Made by a program: the position numbers and the translations under genes. From contig OZ037766.1 in NCBI GenBank assembly GCA_964035545.1, positions 31,092,273-31,156,272 on the forward strand: DNA of 64,000 nt. The letters are read 5' to 3'. The stretch is from Bugula neritina. Lineage: Eukaryota; Bryozoa; Gymnolaemata; Cheilostomatida; Bugulidae. Shown here one piece after another: positions 61,701 through 64,000 of this stretch; the first letter of the stretch is position 1, and each line of letters begins with the position of its first letter. Below the pieces are notes generated by a model. The model had not been told where the DNA came from and searched no databases. It saw only the letters and a program-made list of their open reading frames with translations.

Positions 61701-63668
61701 TTTTAACTCGCTCTACTTTACTGGTTCTTGTATCACGTGTTGAAGTTTGCTGGTAGATTGTATCACGTGTTGGTGTACACTGGTAGATTGTATCACGTGT
61801 TGACGTACGCTGGTAGATTGTATCATGTGTTGACGTACGCTGTTAGATTGATGGTGACCTTGAGCAGTTGTCCCTCCCTTCAAAAGTTAGACTTGGAAAA
61901 CCCAGTGAGGACTACATTAAGAAAGCTAAATTACTCATCTCCAACTTCCTAGATGTACGTAGTGTTTGTCTGGCAACAATTACTGTCATTCATCTCATCA
62001 TTAAGGCCATCCATTTAATTATGAGTGTTAAAAATGTTCATCAGTTGTTCAAAACTTACATTTGAAGTAGGCCTACTGATATTAAACTGACACTGTATAA
62101 TATATTTGCATTCATCTTTATATTCAAGCCTTTATTTGTGACGTTTTCTAAACTCGTAAATTTCCAGTGGGTGATTGCTGACCGAACTCTCTCCCAGTCT
62201 TCTGAACTTTTCAACTTTGTCAGCACCCACCCTCACCTCATCAAGGACAGCGTTCGCAAGTCGGCGAAATTCAAGGTCTCTCGAATATTTTCACGAAGTC
62301 GACACGCTTCTGACGGCAGTCGCTCAGCAGATTTACTTCTCTACTCTCAAAACGGGTGAGTCGTGGAAATGTTTCTTCGGTCTTAGAAAGATTCACAGGA
62401 AAAACCACTTCTTGAATCGTCAAGAAATAGTTCTACGGTTTACTTTCAATGTTTAGAATGCAAGTTACATTTGTTAAAAAGACTTGCCATCAATGATGAG
62501 CAACTTGTGTTCATTGCTAAGTCAGCGATTATTGTATATTCTTCTTGAAAATCATTTATAAGAGAGTTTTAAAATTAAGGCTTTGATGAAGACTTTTGTA
62601 GTAAAAACTATGAATTCTGGAAATTTTTTTATAAAATACCATCAGTTTCATTATATAATTGTTTTTATAATTTTATTGCCCCACTCCTACTTGAGAGACT
62701 ATTCCGCTAGTCTCGCTGACTTCTGCTTGTTATACTGTAGAGATAAAGAAGAGTTACGTAGCAAAGACTCCATAGCTGGTCCTCTATACTCTTTGCTCTC
62801 AGAGGTGTTTGAGTTGAAGGGAGCTTTTAGTGTGCTGCGTAAGACGTTGATGCAGCTGGTGCAAGTGACGTATGGCAAGAGCATCAACAGGTACTGGATG
62901 TAGTAAAATACTGTTGTTACTAGGTATTTGACGTAGTAAAATACAGTTGCTACCGGGTACTTGATGTGGTAAAATACACATACATATAATGTACGTGTAT
63001 AGTGTATGATGTGTTATGTTCAGACAGATACGAGAAACCGTGGGATGGATTGTATCGGAGCCAATGCTAGTCTTTTATCTCAAGTTTCTTAGAGATTTCT
63101 TCTGGCCTGGGGGGACTCTTGCAGAGCCCACCCCTCCCTTTGACGAGGAGCGCAGTAAGAACACTCGGGTCAAGGCCAAGTCTGCACTGATTCGCAACAT
63201 TCCCGGTAAATATTTCTCCTACTCTTTATTCGCACTGTTTAGTAGTTATCAGCTCGGGTTGAGGTTTTCCCTTATTTGTAGGACAGTTTGTAGCCGCAGA
63301 GTAACCCATTAGTTTTAGGATTCGTTTCTCCTGTAATAATATTTTCCTTCATTATTATTTTCCTGTCTTAAAATGAGTGGAGTTACATGGCAATCTAATT
63401 TCTAGTGAGTTGTAAGATTTGCGGCATATCAGTACAATGTAGTAGAAGAACTTTTCCACCAAATACCACGTTTAAGAGAACTGAGGCTATGTAATAGATA
63501 TTAACTGCTATTTTTAGAAGACAATCATACAACAGATTGGCTCTGTTTCAGTGTAATTTTATTGCAGAGTTTGTGATTCGGATTTTTGGAGAGAAATATG
63601 CCAAAAAAGGGTTTGCAAAGGTGTTGGACACGTTTCAAGATCAGCAGCTGAATAAACATTTCTTCTAC
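55790..63668 (+). CDS. SNX25: Sorting nexin 25-like protein (TM-PXA-RGS-PX-Nexin_C), 3' end outside window
   Basis: 18 exons in phase: 55790-55857, 56288-56435, 56961-57115, 57265-57390, 57615-57787, 58119-58305, 58529-58611, 58908-59036, 59451-59585, 59944-60135, 60340-60513, 60778-61079, 61499-61648, 61868-61954, 62168-62355, 62741-62890, 63024-63205, 63568-63668; 910 codons so far. The N-terminus has two hydrophobic helices (residues 4-21 and 27-44) for ER-type anchoring. PXA follows at about 95-250 (FVESWYCQLVKYKPDLFLDK; LLPTVDSLTNADNINQSLLS), then an RGS domain at about 390-510 (SLLEYWVAAATLKSC), a coiled coil (KKKLAEIDEKIFNK; LADLERQLENLKLERRSLEA), a PX domain (about 640-750, GWAVYYLILIRL and PSKVRLG) and Nexin_C (QIRETVGWIVSEPMLVFYLK). 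This order is shared by SNX13/14/25; the KRYVNQLRVAKNKCEKRI linker points to SNX25. The family acts at endosome/ER membranes and contact sites. The final Nexin_C exon(s) lie beyond 64000. Confidence 0.9.
56586..56898. mobile_element. Foldback/MITE with ~58-bp inverted repeats in SNX25 intron 2
   Basis: The left arm (56586-56643, starting CTGTAACTGCCCTCCTAGAC) and the right arm (56840-56898) are inverted copies with few mismatches. A third, direct copy of the outer ~30 bp starts at 56774. CAA flanks both ends and may be a 3-bp target duplication. There is no coding capacity. Confidence 0.82.
57901..57925. repeat. Poly-C tract
   Basis: A run of about 13 C inside a pyrimidine stretch in an SNX25 intron; a similar C run lies at 39860-39872 in the p67phox-like gene. 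Confidence 0.9.
59145..59330. repeat. 13-bp tandem repeat (ctgatgactacta)
   Basis: About thirteen copies with att/cta and gat/ggt variants in the SNX25 intron between exons 8 and 9. Confidence 0.9.
60205..60330. repeat. ~24-bp tandem repeat (ctatagccgtgttctaaagt)
   Basis: About five copies immediately before the acceptor of SNX25 exon 11. Confidence 0.88.
61728..61852. repeat. 30-bp tandem repeat with E-box CACGTG, four units
   Basis: The unit contains ttgtatcacgtgttg and ctggtaga. Three units have CACGTG and the fourth has CATGTG. The array ends about 15 bp before the acceptor region of SNX25 exon 14. Confidence 0.92.
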
Positions 63669-64000
63669 GTAAGTTTATTTTGTGTTTACTTAGCCCAAGT
63701 TCCCAGCTTGTTTTAGGGTGCCACATGGCTTCTCCACACTTTGTGATTGCCATTACCTTATACCTGGTTATGTTGTGCCAACAGATATTAGCTGTTTTAC
63801 TGGTTGACTATAGTTGTTTAAACAACTTTAGACTTTACAAAGCCGTGTACAAGTGTGGATAACTGCATATAATAGCAGAGGCTTTGAAATTTTGAGAAGA
63901 GGGTCATTGGGTTAGATTTGCTCTCTTCATATCAGTTTGAATATTTCTTTGATTACTATCCCGATGAGTGTCTGTGGCTGAATTGTGTCTACTAGTTTGT
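63669..64000. other. Right edge, start of the next SNX25 intron
   Basis: Begins with a clear donor (gtaagt). I see no exon matching the end of the Nexin_C domain before the edge. Confidence 0.6.

Overview
The window is eukaryotic and animal. The DNA is AT-rich, genes are interrupted by many GT-AG introns, polyadenylation signals follow stop codons, and introns carry minisatellites, SINE-like elements, MITEs and a Gypsy LTR retrotransposon. Gene content (an INO80-complex NFRKB, a p67phox-type NADPH oxidase activator, an RGS/PX sorting nexin, an LRR transmembrane receptor, a chitin-binding mucin and ribosomal protein L31) fits a non-vertebrate metazoan. A lophotrochozoan such as a mollusc, bryozoan or brachiopod is my best guess, but the sequence alone does not settle it.

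Layout: 1-1520 is a homogeneous 40-bp satellite-like array. 3542-4725 (+) holds the 3' part of a threonine-rich mucin with a C-terminal chitin-binding domain. 4.8-13.2 kb has no gene I can support, only a tRNA-derived SINE and short repeats. 13226-19503 (+) is a nine-exon LRR single-pass receptor ending in a PDZ ligand. It converges on a 24-exon NFRKB homologue (32584-19968, -) whose introns hold about a dozen unrelated minisatellites, including some 61 tandem copies of a 14-mer carrying an AP-1 core. NFRKB is head-to-head with RPL31 (33701-35078, +), and a ZNF143-like motif lies between them.

36492-43201 (+) encodes a ten-exon p67phox/NCF2-like protein that keeps the TPR domain, activation domain and PB1 domain but has no SH3 domain. 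One of its introns holds a 768-bp MITE flanked by TTAA. 49272-44114 (-) is a large low-complexity protein, probably nuclear, that I do not recognise. 51381-55102 is an internally deleted Gypsy element on the minus strand; its LTRs carry perfect heat-shock elements, one of them next to the TATA box. 55790 to the right edge (+) is an SNX25-type sorting nexin, with 18 exons visible and the 3' end outside the window; one intron carries a foldback element.

The genes do not form one pathway. The biology that can be linked is immune and membrane: the p67phox-like activator would act with Rac and a NOX flavocytochrome at membranes, SNX25 is an endomembrane/ER contact protein, and the LRR receptor is a surface protein. 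NFRKB (chromatin remodelling) and RPL31 (ribosome) are housekeeping. All exon models come from reading splice sites and checking that phases agree; there is no transcript evidence. Except for the mucin and the open 3' end of SNX25, every model closes in frame.
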